Assembly: GCF_037975245.1 (NCBI RefSeq)
Contig: NC_092570.1
Location: 19,543,418 to 19,603,417 of the forward strand
Direction: 5' to 3'
Length of the DNA stretch: 60,000 nt
From: Apostichopus japonicus
Taxonomy: Eukaryota > Echinodermata > Holothuroidea > Aspidochirotida > Stichopodidae
The translations under genes and the position numbers were made by a program. Below, in pieces: positions 46,701-57,482 of the stretch. Within the stretch, counting starts at the first letter, position 1. Every line of letters begins with the position of its first letter. The notes beneath the pieces were generated by a model, which worked only from the letters and a program-made list of their open reading frames with translations, searched no databases and was not told where the DNA came from.

Positions 46701-49700
46701 CAATACAGCACATTGTGTACATGCTTACTGGCTTTTGTTAAATTTTACTTGATAACAAATGATGGAAAGTTTCTGCATCTTGAGGTCAAAATCACGTCCT
46801 CATAGCATGTCGTATGGTAAAGTCATGACTGTCTCAAAATTTGCTGGTACTATTTTGTAAATGCATCATGCAGTAAGCAGAGTGAATCAAGTCATCACGG
46901 AAATTCAGCTGAAAACACTTCGTTTTAAGTTCTTTAGAGTAGAAAAAAGACTGAAAAAAGAAATATCCTCAAAAATTTAAAATTGATCTTGACAACTAAG
47001 GAAAGATTCCAAATGTTTCAAGACTCAAGAAATAAATCAACAAGAATATATTCCACTCAAGGAATAAATCAAAAAGACTAATATAACAGGGAAAGTAAAG
47101 CATTTTAAGAACAATTGCCATTTTATGACATCACAGATCACCTACTTGGATCTTTTGCAGGGAAGAATCCATGGTTTATAGCCAAAATAGATTTCATTCA
47201 ATCATATCTTGCCTTATATATCCCCGGACAAGCTATCAAGATGGGGTGTTCAACTTACAGTGTGGAATATTTTTCATTTCCACATAAATGTCACATTGTT
47301 TACGATGAACATATGCCTCTAAGAATGGGTTGCTTTGAAGAATTCAATAGATCTGTGTAGAAGTAAAATTTGTTCAATTTAATTTGATATATTCATATTT
47401 TTCATATTTATTCATATTTTAACAATAGAAACTTAATCTAGGTCAATAACATCTCATACTGCAGTTCTCTACGCGTGTTTATGGAATTCAAAACGGCCAT
47501 TAATTTAGTGGACTGAAGCTGTCACTGGCTAAATAGATCAATTTGTTCACTAATGACAAGAAATGGGAAATAAAAAAATGTGTAACTAGGTCAACATCAG
47601 CAACTGTGTGATGCTCGAAACAAATTAAGCAAATATAAGGTTTCAAAGTAATATTATATATTTAAATTTTGCCATTTATAGTAATTCCCTGTCGGTATAT
47701 TACTGGCCACCTGCAAATATGTACTATTGAATGGGTAGAGGATCTGGTCTACAGACACAATTACTGAGTGTGTGAAATGTCTTCATTTTGGCTTGTATGT
47801 GTGTACAGTAAAGCCAGCCTCAACACTGCTCGACTGATCACAAGTTCACAACTCAACTCGACTGGACGGTCATTACGTGAAAAAATGCTTCAGAATAAAA
47901 ACCGATCTAGAATTTGCCATATTTTCTTCACTTCTCTCTTACCTGTCTCCCACTCCACATCTGCATTTTTAAGTCGCATCGGGAAAACTGAACATGTTGG
48001 GTTCTCTCAACAGGCAGTCAGCAGTGTGTGGCAGTTCATGGCTAAAAATTTGCAGTTTTAACAAATCTAACTTCTAAGCAATCACTGCAAAATGTTATTG
48101 TGTGACCTAAACCAGCACTTTTCGTTCTCAGAAATCACAAATTTGTTGTGTGGTCTCATCAGTCGTTTAGTGTGCAGGGTCACAGGGGCCGGGGAAGGGG
48201 GGGGGGGTGGTGGGAGAATGGAGATTGGGAAAGGGAAAGAAAAGGAAGGAAGGTTGGATGATAAGAAATTTGAACTCAACATAACTGTACAATTTCAAGG
48301 TCGTAGTACTTCATATTTCAAGTGTAAATTGTGGCCATTTAGGTGTACTGTGCTGGTATCCTGGGATACCATCACCTATCAAATATTCCTTGTATCACTA
48401 TCAACAGGTCACTTGAACCAGGTATACACAAATACAAAAACACAAACAAAACTAAGAGAAAACAACAGAATCAACAGGGATATGATGGAAACCCTTTTCA
48501 TATGGTGTTTTCTTTCCACTCATAAACTTGACATCTTCTCAATTTGAAACAATAGAGAAACAAATATTTTAAGAAAAGTCACAGAGAATTAGTTGATTTA
48601 ATCTCAACCCTACACACCATACATCATCAAGACATGTATCCCTAGATATGTATATCATATTACCTCGTACTCAAATTGACCTCTGTTAGTACTTTATACC
48701 TTCGCTTGTACAGACGCCCCCGGACAGTTCTGAAATACTTAATAAACCAAATAACATAAAATATTTGTTTTATCCTGATTACCATTAACAGTGTATAGAA
48801 GGCTTTGTTACACTATATAGCATCATTGTCCCATGGGTCTAGTGCCAGGTTAGATCAAAGAACCTTGTTATAATTAATTGCTCAATTGATTTCTGTAACA
48901 ATGGAGACAAGTAAACAAAGGGAAAATTTGTATGCTTCATATTCATAACAAAAATTGCAAAATTAGCAGTCGATTGCTCTTTCATTACAAATAGCATTCA
49001 CAACTTAAAGGTCCTGTTATGAACTCATGCTGTATCATTTGTACCTGATCCTTTCGGGCTGAAGGTCTAAGCCTTAATTTTAAGTTGAATTTTTGGTTAA
49101 GTTTTTCCCTGATAAAGTCATAGCTAAAGTAAGCAAATACTAGCTTGATTAGTCGACTTTCATTTTAAATGTAAAAGTGAAACAAAATTCTTCAATTTTT
49201 CATGCATCTTTATAATATATGTAAAGAATATTAATATAAAAATCCTTGTTGACAATGAAAAGCTCCCAACCATACATGCAGTGATTAAATACTTTCTCAA
49301 TCATTTTTCGTGAATTATTTTTGGGAGAATGTATTTGTTTTGATCAAGTTTCAATCATATTTTGAGTATAAGACTTGGTTTGGTTTAGTAAAATTTATGA
49401 CCAAACATCTAAGCTAGTACTTACTTCCATGCAGATGGGTTTGGAATTGTGTTGTGTGCGTGGTTAAATTTCTAAGGTTTCAAATTGTTTTAAAAACGTT
49501 AGAATTGAACAGAACTTTATGCATCGTTTTTATAATAATTCATTCCTTTAATACCTGGCTCGTATACATACCACAGTCCCATTTACCATGTCTGCAAACC
49601 GGTAAAGTTCTTGCAGTGTCACCATGCAATGACCAATATCTAAGGTCACTATACCCTCTTTCTTGCCATTCTAACCATTTAACTATTTAAAGCAGCTTCT

Positions 49701-52700
49701 TGAATTGATTCCAAACTGTAACGTTTTAGACACTAATTACTGTAGATTCTACAGTAAATTGCAGTTCATTAGCTGGAATGTTATGTGATGTTTCATTTAC
49801 AAGTTACAAAAGTAAAGTTCAACAATTTGAAAATATCTATTTTGCTGTAAATGTGATTGGTCATGAAAATGAAGTGTCTGGGTGACAAATTTGACTAGAA
49901 TCAACCGGATTCATGAACTACTTGTTACTTTAATTTCAAGGTGCAGTTTGTGAGATAAAGGGGGTTATCCTAGTTTGGTCGATTGGAACCTCTATCATTA
50001 GTAACACTTGAAAAAGGGGGGGGGGGGAGGAAAGTGTTAACAAGCTGCTTATATCTATTGCCAAAGGACCTGTGTTACAGGTAAATATGTGAAAGTGAGA
50101 TGGCCTGACGTTTGGATCCTAGCAGGATTGAGTGATTGAGTCACAACGTGTACAGTAACAAGCTCTACATTTGCCAGAAAGCTGGCTGTTTCCAGGATAA
50201 AAGCCTGCATGAAGCATCGTACAACAAAGAAGTAAGATGTTTAATGTTCAGAATTACCTTTTAAGCACGTTTTAACATTTGGCAGAATTTTCTTTTCTGT
50301 CTCTTTCTTTCTCACTCCCCTCCCATCACCCTTCCCATCACTCTTTTTATGAAGTGCAAGAAAGTTTTTCACTAAAGTGAACTTAAATTTTTCCTGTCCG
50401 TTGGCCTGTTGCTGTACATAGGTGACTACACTTGCTATAGTATTTAATTTAACTGCTTTATCCATTTCTCCCAGGTTGAATTGGGGCATCAAAATTACCA
50501 AATTTTCCTTTGGGAAATTACATTACATACAGGAGGTGTAATTTGAGGATGTTTGGGAATGTATGTTTTTTGATTCCAAGTATTTTGCTGCATTTTTGTT
50601 AAATGATTTGAAGGGAATATTAAGTTTGATAAGGTCACAATTTTTCTGAGAGAAAGTTTGATATTTCAAAGTAAACAAGATACCACATATATAGGCTCTA
50701 TTCTACATAAAGCAGAGAATGCAAAATGGTACTGTATTGAGAATAATACATACATCCAAAATTGTCCAATCAGGGAGCTGCTACAAGCTGTCTGCTCTAA
50801 TTTACCAAATCCTGTTGGATATAACATTAGATTTACTTTCCTACTTAAAGAAGTAAAGTTGCTAATTATATTTATTGACAACAGTTACCAGACATTAACT
50901 GACATTCCTTCCAATGTCATAATTAATTTAAAAACATTGATTCCACATTTTAATGATTTTGCTTAAAAGCTTGCAAGCTATAAACAACAACTGATTGTCT
51001 TTGGAAATGTACATTTTATGACTCAGCAACCAACATCTGTGTGAAGTGACTATGTATTCAGGAATTGTATAATTTCTATCTCTTTCCATACTGTATATGC
51101 AATTGGACCAATTTGCAACATAATTGTTATCTGAATAACTAATTTTTTGTCTTCTTTCAAAGAGATTTGGTCATGCCTTAATCACCGAAAATATTTATTG
51201 CAGGTATATACGTAAAGTTACAAAAAATATGTTTTCTTACAATCGTTGCAATCTTCCAATTTAAGGTTATAATATGATCATAAATTCCAATTTGTTTGCA
51301 AAAGAATTCATTTACTATTGTGTAATGCACATTTTTAATTGAATATTAGTGCTGAAAGTTTGTTCTATTAATTTTAGTTGGCAACAGCAAATTATCTCTA
51401 AGCCGATCATGTCCATAAGACTTTCTGGAAAGTACAAGATTTGTTGCATATATAAATGCAAGAGATTTTGTTAAAATCCAGGGGAGCATTATAAATCTCA
51501 CTAATTTAGGCAAATCCTAACTTTTTTTCATCCAACTCAGAAGTGTGCATGACTTTTATAGCATAAAATATAAAGAAATTATAAATGGAAAAAGGGTCTT
51601 GGTTGTGATGGTGAAAACCTGTATGGAGCCAATGATAGGAAGTTAATTGTGCATGACTTCAGTACGATGCTGTAGGTCGGTGAATGTTTGGCAACATTCC
51701 AGCTCAAACTATACAGCTCAACGGTACTCAAGGAAGAACAACACCAGGTTTTTTGTGAGTTGCGAAGATGAGACACTGTATGGTGTAAACGATACGAAGT
51801 CGCCTTTTCTTTTGCACAGTAGGTTGGAAGAAATGTTTTGGAGATGGTCCAGCTCAAACTGATCAATAAGTATCAGTTTCAGGTCTCGTTAGTATATATT
51901 GCCTGGAGATTAATCCAATCAGAGCTGTTGTTTACGATTTGTAAAAGTGAAACTAGCTTGTTTGTTCCAATATGATGATTGTTAAAATAAATGAACCGGT
52001 GTATATATGTTTATATAAATATATGTCACCAAAACAGAACTAGTATTGTTCGATACAGGTGACAAACACCTACAGTGGAATTACGACCTTCCTTACCGGT
52101 TTCGAACCTCTGGACATACAATCGGCGTCCGTACCTAGTGGTTAGGGTGTCTGCATATAAAGCGGGAGGCCCAGGTTCGGATCCCGATGGAGGCTGGAAG
52201 TTTTTTCACTGTTCTGGATTTTCCAACTCTGTATATATATATATATACATATATATATACAGTATGTATATATATATATATATATATACAAATATATATA
52301 TATATATATACAGTACTGCATTTCAATTTTATGTGCGTCTCATGGTCATTAAATATGCATTTACAACAGCTTGTTGGATTTCATCACAAAATTTGTGAGA
52401 TTTCATTTTCCACTCCTAGACCAGATCGAGTCACCATAATGATATTTGTAATGTTTGTATATGAGTGACCAGTTCAAACCTGCCATTGGTTTATATACTG
52501 TACATACCATCTGTACAGTTTACACTGTGTGCATGGCCCATGCATCCATCCAGCTTTGTATGGTCTGATGGTGATCAATTGCACTTGTACTCAGCAGTGC
52601 TGGGTTTAGACCTTGGGAGGGGGGTTCGGGAAGGGGGAGCCCAGGGGTGGGCCCCTCAGACACATAAATTGAAAAACATGGCAAATTACCACATTTACAG

Positions 52701-55700
52701 TCTCTTTATTGTATGTATAATTAGAACTGAAAAGTTATACATACATAGAGAGGTTTAATATATACCTGAAGTAATCACATGTCAGTAAAACTCCATGTAG
52801 ATTTCTATGTATTAGACAAATTACAAATTAAAAGAAAAATTATTTTAATCCCAAAAACAAATTTCATTATTTTATGTATTATAATTATTATAGGTTTGTA
52901 TAGAGGGGGATCCCTCTGGCAGGGGAGGGGCAGATGACCCTCCCCCTATAAATCTGGCACTGCGTAGTAGTCACTTGTATTTAAAAATAGAAATGTGTGA
53001 AATATAAGTCTGGAATAGCTGCTTTAACATTTATTGTATACCTGTAAAAACTTTTGCCACCTACATACACCTCCAGATGTACTATTATACAAATATTGAA
53101 CTTTTGAACTATTTCCAGGTATTTCTACTGTGTACTGACATTACTAGTTTACAGAGTGTATGACAGTGTACAAGATTCCACTCTGACATTTAACATGAAG
53201 ATCGATACTCTGTACACGTATGCACATTGAAATGCGGACTTCAACTTTTGTAAGCCTTGGCCCTGAAGCTAGCTGTGCATTGAGCTTGAAGGAAATATCT
53301 ATAGAAATGACAAACCCAGTTGAGTGCATGGTTGCACAGTATGTGAATATATCATACATACCTCTTTCAGTTGATGGCTGAAATGAAATGAAAATGATCT
53401 ACAGAATCTGATCTTGCAGCTTCCACAATATGTTGTTGTTGATATTATTGCATATACAGTAGCAGTTCAATAAATAAGTAAATTAACACAGATGTTCCTA
53501 TCTTTTGTTATATGTTCATGCATTGGTTAGTGTGAAGTAAATAATAAACTTTGTTGTCTATTCAAAATTTCCAATTTTACAGAGTTTTTTATTTCCTTTT
53601 CAAATCTAAAGAAAGTTGGAAGTTGTAATTGAAGGTTAAATGGTCTTGTATTAATTTAAGGCCAAAGCTTTCTCAAATGACTATAAAAACAGTTAACCTC
53701 TGGTCATTGCAGGTAACTCAGGCTGGTCACATACACAAAAACACAGGACACAGGTGTGTTTTAGATTCAGACCGAGGATCCCATTGTTTCTTCCATTGTC
53801 CAAAACAATGTACCCTAACCTTAACAACACCCCATAACAATATAATTTTTCTGAGGACGTGGTGATTCTTTTCAAATGTCTTCTGTGGACTTGGAATTCC
53901 TGTGTTCAAGTCCTCAGTCAGAATACAAAAGAAGTGCACACACATGCATTCTCACACAGACAAGTGTGTACAATTCTAGTACTAGTCACTCATTAGAGTG
54001 CAACCCATCACCCCGGGGACATTTCATAAGGTGCAAACATAATCTGGAGCAAAGAACTGTATTTCTACCAGTTTACAGCACATTTAGCTTTTTTTTAGCA
54101 CCCGGGTGAAGGGATCGAAGAAAGTGAAATTAAACTATACTTTGATTTGCACTTTACCACAACGCAGTCTCATAAATCATCATTTTTGAACTGACTATAT
54201 AACTTTAACAAAGTTTGCAAGAGCAGACATTATTATTTTTATTATTATTAGATTTTGGCATTTATGACAGCTAGTGCTATTCCTTCCCTTGTCACATCTG
54301 TTGTATGTTCAATTAAATTTGCAGTTGTTTTTTTATTTCTCTTTTTTCATTTTTGTCCAGGCGGGCCTGCAGTTTGTAGATTCCATGAGTGCCAATGGGT
54401 CCTGTGAGGATACCTCTAGAACCGTCGGGGTGGTCGGCACTGGCTCCAGTTTGACGTCTGCTACTGTTGCTAAGCTACTAGGTAATTTTATCACATAATT
54501 GCAAATTTCGCCCAAGATGAATCATAAGATATTTGAACTTATTTCTTGAAGTTTTTAATTAATATCTAGAGTAACGATCAATACTTGAAAGGATACATGT
54601 TCAGACTTTATTTATTTTTAATGCATTCAGTATATTTCCTCTGAAGAAGATTCTGCTAGAATAACAAGGTCAGGCCTTTTAACTTGAACACAATTTATGG
54701 TTCATTATCTGCAGACGATAGTTTGTCAGTTGCCATAGCAACATGCCATGAACATTACAGGTATTTGTCCATTAGCCCATAGGTTGCAAATTATTATTAT
54801 TTATTATTACTTTATTATTATTATAACCGTGTCGTATGCGGAAGAATACTTGCATAATAGTTATGTAATAAAAATAAAACTGTTAGCAAACTGCTTATGC
54901 ACTAGAGAGCCTGTGTAAGAGAATGTGTAAGTTGGCCTGACATTTCGATCCTAGCAGGATCTACTTCAGAGGCTAAATGACAAGTATTATGTAATAGACG
55001 GACATGCAGCTCAACTGGAGTGCAATAGTAGGTGAGTCATCACTCAGTTAACCAAGTGGGCAAAAAATCGTTCTTTGGTGCAAACGGCGGTTTTAGGAAA
55101 GCAACCCATAGCTAATGGCCAATTTCATGGCATGAAATCAGATGGCATGATCATATGGTGGTGGTCCTGTTTTTAGTAGGATCAATGGGTTTGCTTTGTA
55201 GCCAGCTTAGAATGGTGTAGTAAAGTTGATTTTGAACTCAGCTAGGTCTCCATATGTTTTTGACAACATATTACAGTAACCTCTTGTGTTGTAAGCTTTA
55301 AGAGATATAGATCTTGCTGGAAGTAAGGAGGATGGGCAATGGTAAAAAAGTCATCAAAATATGATCAATGTTCTCAAAAGTAGGTAAATAAGAGTACATA
55401 TGTACAGGTGAGACAGGTAAGTACCATTGTTTGTAAAATATCCAAAACCAGAAAATTCCAGGGTTTGTTCAACATTTGCTCTGACAGAACTTAAAGTGGT
55501 GGTTCCCATCTTTGCATTTTGGATTACAATATAGTGGCATAGATAAAGAAGTGCAACTTTTCACACGCTGTCACTATGGCAGTTGTATAATACACATTGT
55601 CCCACAAAATGTAAATTCTGCATGTTCATGGAATCATATGATAGAAGATTGTCCCATTTTTTTTAAGATTTTAACAAAATCACAAAATCACAGCAGGGTT

Positions 55701-57482
55701 CCCAGGAATTTGCAGACATATGTCTACGTAAAGGTTGTTTTCTTTGATATAGTCTTGTAGCCCCCCTTGGATCGAGGGCAATGTGGGACCACCACGGACA
55801 TTTGTTTTGATGAACATAGCATCTGACAGGGACAAAAATGGGATGATATGCCACTTTCAATTTGTTTTCTCTTTTTTTTACCAATTTTATCCCTTACTGA
55901 AATGTTTCGTTGTAAAACGGCAGGTAGCTTGTAAAATAAGTGTACCTGTAGTGTATGTATATATGAAGTACTAAGTGAGTTATGTTTCTCAATTTAGTAT
56001 TTGAATCAATTCAACTTTGTAGTAAAAATATCATCCCTGTGACGTTGATTGAAAATGCGGGGGAAGCTAAAATTTAATAAAAAAACAGATCATTGGAAGG
56101 AACCAAACTATTAAAATTACATTGCCAATGAAAACGATATATAAAATTGTGTCGTAACCAAGGAAACGTTATGCTGTTTGAGTGCGATTACCATTTTTGC
56201 CAAAAAAAAAAAAAAACTTTACACATCGTTTGAAAACTTTCAAAAGTTTCTGCCTCCAATTGTCATTTGTATATTACATTATCTGCACCTGAAAGGATAT
56301 TTTCTGTCTGTGGTGTATAAATTTATGTTGCTTATTGCATTGCAGTACAGTAATTGCAGAAATTACAATTAATTGTGTGTGGTTAACCTGTCTGTATTCT
56401 GTTCGTGAATTTGTCCCTTCTGTTACTGTAACTTGTCATTCAGCCTCTGAAGAAGATCCTGCTCTTACTTTTATACAAACATTAAAATTGGTAAAAGAGC
56501 TAAGAAATTTATGGCTAGAGCAGGATTCGAACCAGTGACCTCTGGGATACAATCATAGCTAGCGTTCTGCCAACTGAGCTATCCAACCCTCGGTTGGTGG
56601 CGATCCCTATATAACCGTTTCTTTGCTGGGGGCGCCAGTCAGAAACAACAGTACCTTGCGTACCATGTAACCATGGATCACAACCCAGTTTCATTTCCAT
56701 ACAACCCAGAAAGCAGCAGGAAAGGGATTTCATGAGAAACTTGACATTTTTTTTATATAATTATATAAGTAAATGAATAATGGAAAAGTGAATATTTTAG
56801 AAAATGGGAAAAGAGCAGCTGGAAATTTCTTTGCTTCTTGTCTTACATTATTAATGAATTATTAATTGACAGAAGAAAGAAATATGTAGAAACAAAGGAG
56901 AACTGTTTGGTATTCTTGCTGGTATTGTAGATAGTCAAACACATTTAGAGATATAAGCTAGGTGTATAAATTTAGCCTGCATATGGTGTACACATGTATA
57001 TGAACATGCCCAGACATAATTCAGTATATATTTAAATATATACAGGTTGATAGTATGTCTGCTATGCTATGCTATATATATTTTATTCCTGGTGTATTTA
57101 TACGTGACTAATAATGAGTCATCCTCTAATTTGAATAAATCTTCTAATTTCAGCTCTTTTTGAGGTACCTCAAGTGAGCTATTCTGCGTCTAGTCCTATC
57201 TTCAGCAATAAACAGGAATACCCTTATTTCCTGCGCACAGTGGGCCCCGACACTTACCAGGCCAGGGTCATGGTCGACATTGCCAAGACGTATCAATGGA
57301 ACTACGTAGCCTTGATCTACAGCGATGACCAATACGGGTCTCCGGGACAGCAGGCCCTTATCGATCTCTTCATGCAGGAAAGCATCTGTGTGGTCCTGAT
57401 GCACCGAGTGTCAGATGACTTAGAAGATGACATGGAATTGACTACAGTTGTGGAAGATATAAAAGCAGATGAGAAAATAGAG
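40094..57482 (+). CDS. Class C GPCR (mGlu/CaSR-like), 5' part: signal peptide, propeptide-like region and Venus-flytrap lobe
   Basis: Three coding exons, 40094-40759, 54361-54481 and 57154-57482 (phases 0, 1, 0), encode the first 372 residues of a receptor that continues beyond the window. The product should be a plasma-membrane receptor sensing an amino acid-like or cationic ligand through an extracellular Venus flytrap (ANF_receptor type). Landmarks: GGLFAVYRQDQEGKPCQSLF, AAMWLESMIYAVKKINND, ILPNIHLGYEIRDDCSD, VVGTGSSLTSATVAKLLALF, VPQVSYSASSPIFSNKQEYP, YFLRTVGPDTYQARVMVDIA, YQWNYVALIYSDDQYGSPG. The ligand class is not decided by this part. The cysteine-rich domain, seven helices and tail are downstream. 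The first intron is 13.6 kb. Confidence 0.9.
43705..44004. repeat. About 84-bp internal tandem repeat of the hAT-like element, about 3.5-4 copies
   Basis: ggtgaaaattcgggcaatat followed by gctgagaatttttcgggcac recurs starting at about 43710, 43795, 43877 and 43961. The fourth copy is interrupted by the nested element and resumes at about 44386 with acacctactgaaagaag. Confidence 0.88.
44005..44385. mobile_element. Second hAT-like MITE nested inside the first
   Basis: Terminal inverted repeats are CAGTGGCGGAGC (44005 on) and GCTCCGCCACTG (ending 44385), with the CAGTG start common in hAT elements. The flanks GCACCTAC and ACACCTAC match at 7 of 8 positions, consistent with an aged 8-bp duplication of a unit in the host element's tandem repeat. 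The 381-base interior has no coding potential that I recognise. Confidence 0.85.
45094..45178 (+). repeat. TAGGG-rich, G-quadruplex-prone stretch
   Basis: Degenerate tandem tagggtaggg, atagggtatggg and tggggtagggt units, giving more than twelve runs of three or more G on one strand. It resembles the telomeric repeat loosely but lacks a regular TTAGGG phase. Confidence 0.7.
46340..46569 (-). mobile_element. tRNA-derived SINE, near-complete copy
   Basis: On the minus strand the A-box-like TTAGTTCAGTGGTTAACGCC precedes the B-box-like CCCCAGTTCGAGTCAC (complement of about 46507-46522). The body extends to a 3' end with gagttcctgcttgcaggagg, a short hairpin. The same family is present at 33.98 kb. 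It is not a tRNA gene because the arms do not close an acceptor stem. Confidence 0.8.
50040..50137 (+). mobile_element. Truncated SINE 3' end with GATCCTAGCAGGAT domain
   Basis: aacaagctgcttatatctat and the following ggacctgtgttacaggtaaa lead into tggcctgacgtttggatcct agcaggatt at 50101-50129. Both parts resemble the element ending at 54.98 kb. There is no pol III head, so this is a 5'-truncated copy. Confidence 0.6.
52125..52230 (+). mobile_element. tRNA-derived SINE head and tail
   Basis: The A-box-like TAGTGGTTAGGGTGTCTGC (about 52137-52155) and the B-box GGTTCGGATCCC (52174-52185) are followed by a short tail, cactgttctggattttccaa, that runs into a TA microsatellite. Confidence 0.7.
52231..52316. 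repeat. TA microsatellite with internal tacagta interruptions
   Basis: About 86 bases of (TA)n broken by cat, cagtatg and caa. It starts directly at the 3' end of the SINE and could be its expanded tail. Tyr/Ile-rich open frames through it are artefacts. Confidence 0.9.
52595..52962. mobile_element. Possible hAT-like MITE with imperfect terminal inverted repeats
   Basis: The left end CAGTGCTGGGTTTAG and the reverse complement of the right end, CAGTGCCAGATTTAT, agree at about 11 of 15 positions, and both are followed by a G-rich block. No clear 8-bp target duplication is visible, so the call is tentative. Confidence 0.45.
54361..54481 (+). CDS. Class C GPCR exon: flytrap strand with the GSS ligand loop
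   Basis: Preceded by a strong pyrimidine tract and ttgtccag. It encodes AGLQFVDSMSANGSCEDTSR then TVGVVGTGSSLTSATVAKLL. The GxGSS loop corresponds to the loop that holds the alpha-carboxylate of amino-acid ligands in mGlu receptors. Confidence 0.92.
54638..54676 (-). mobile_element. Degenerate SINE 3' domain fragment
   Basis: cctctgaagaagattctgct followed by agaataacaaggtcaggcc is the reverse complement of the 3' domain seen at 54.94 kb, with several substitutions. Confidence 0.5.
54820..54984 (+). mobile_element. 5'-truncated SINE with conserved 3' domain
   Basis: aaactgcttatgcactagag and agcctgtgtaagagaatgtg lead to GGCCTGACATTTCGATCCTA GCAGGATCTACTTCAGAGGC ending near 54980. It is similar to the copies at 22.75 and 50.1 kb. 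The tRNA-like head is missing. Confidence 0.65.
56434..56620 (-). mobile_element. tRNA-derived SINE with head and 3' domain
   Basis: On the minus strand TAGCTCAGTTGGCAGAACG (A-box, complement of about 56563-56581) and GGTTCGAATCC (B-box, complement of 56523-56533) form a clear tRNA-like head. About 60 bases later comes AGCAGGATCTTCTTCAGAGG (complement of about 56443-56462), the 3' domain shared with other copies. The head is close to an intact tRNA, but the acceptor stem does not pair fully. Confidence 0.72.
57154..57482 (+). CDS. Class C GPCR exon: rest of flytrap lobe 1 and start of lobe 2
   Basis: Starts after tttcag and ends before gtaaga, phase 0. It contains YSASS (position of the mGlu YSATS alpha-amino-group contact), SNKQEYPYFLRTVGPDTYQA, DIAKTYQWNYVALIYSDDQY and YGSPGQQALIDLFMQESICV. 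Local codon use is GC-richer than the surrounding introns, as expected for an exon. Confidence 0.94.

Larger units (their letters stand above)
40760..54360 (+). other. 13.6-kb intron of the class C GPCR gene, loaded with repeats
   Basis: No additional exon is needed: the protein reads through from NKVLQ to AGLQF as expected for class C flytraps. The intron contains the nested hAT-like elements, a full SINE at 46.34 kb, a SINE followed by a TA microsatellite at 52.1 kb, a TAGGG-rich stretch at 45.1 kb, a truncated SINE tail at 50.1 kb and poly(G) runs near 40970, 43080, 43325, 48190 and 50015. Confidence 0.75.
54482..57153 (+). other. Second traced intron of the class C GPCR gene, with SINE pieces
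   Basis: Contains two copies of the SINE 3' domain (54638-54676, minus; 54936-54984, plus) and a minus-strand SINE at about 56434-56620. No exon is needed between KLL and ALFEVPQ. Confidence 0.7.

Noticed and set aside
52075-52468. Tyr/Ile-rich open frames around 52.2 kb
   Set aside because: They translate the TA microsatellite.
56515-56590. A possible true tRNA gene on the minus strand
   Set aside because: The A and B boxes are good, but the 5' and 3' arms do not form a complete acceptor stem, and the head continues into the SINE body and tail.
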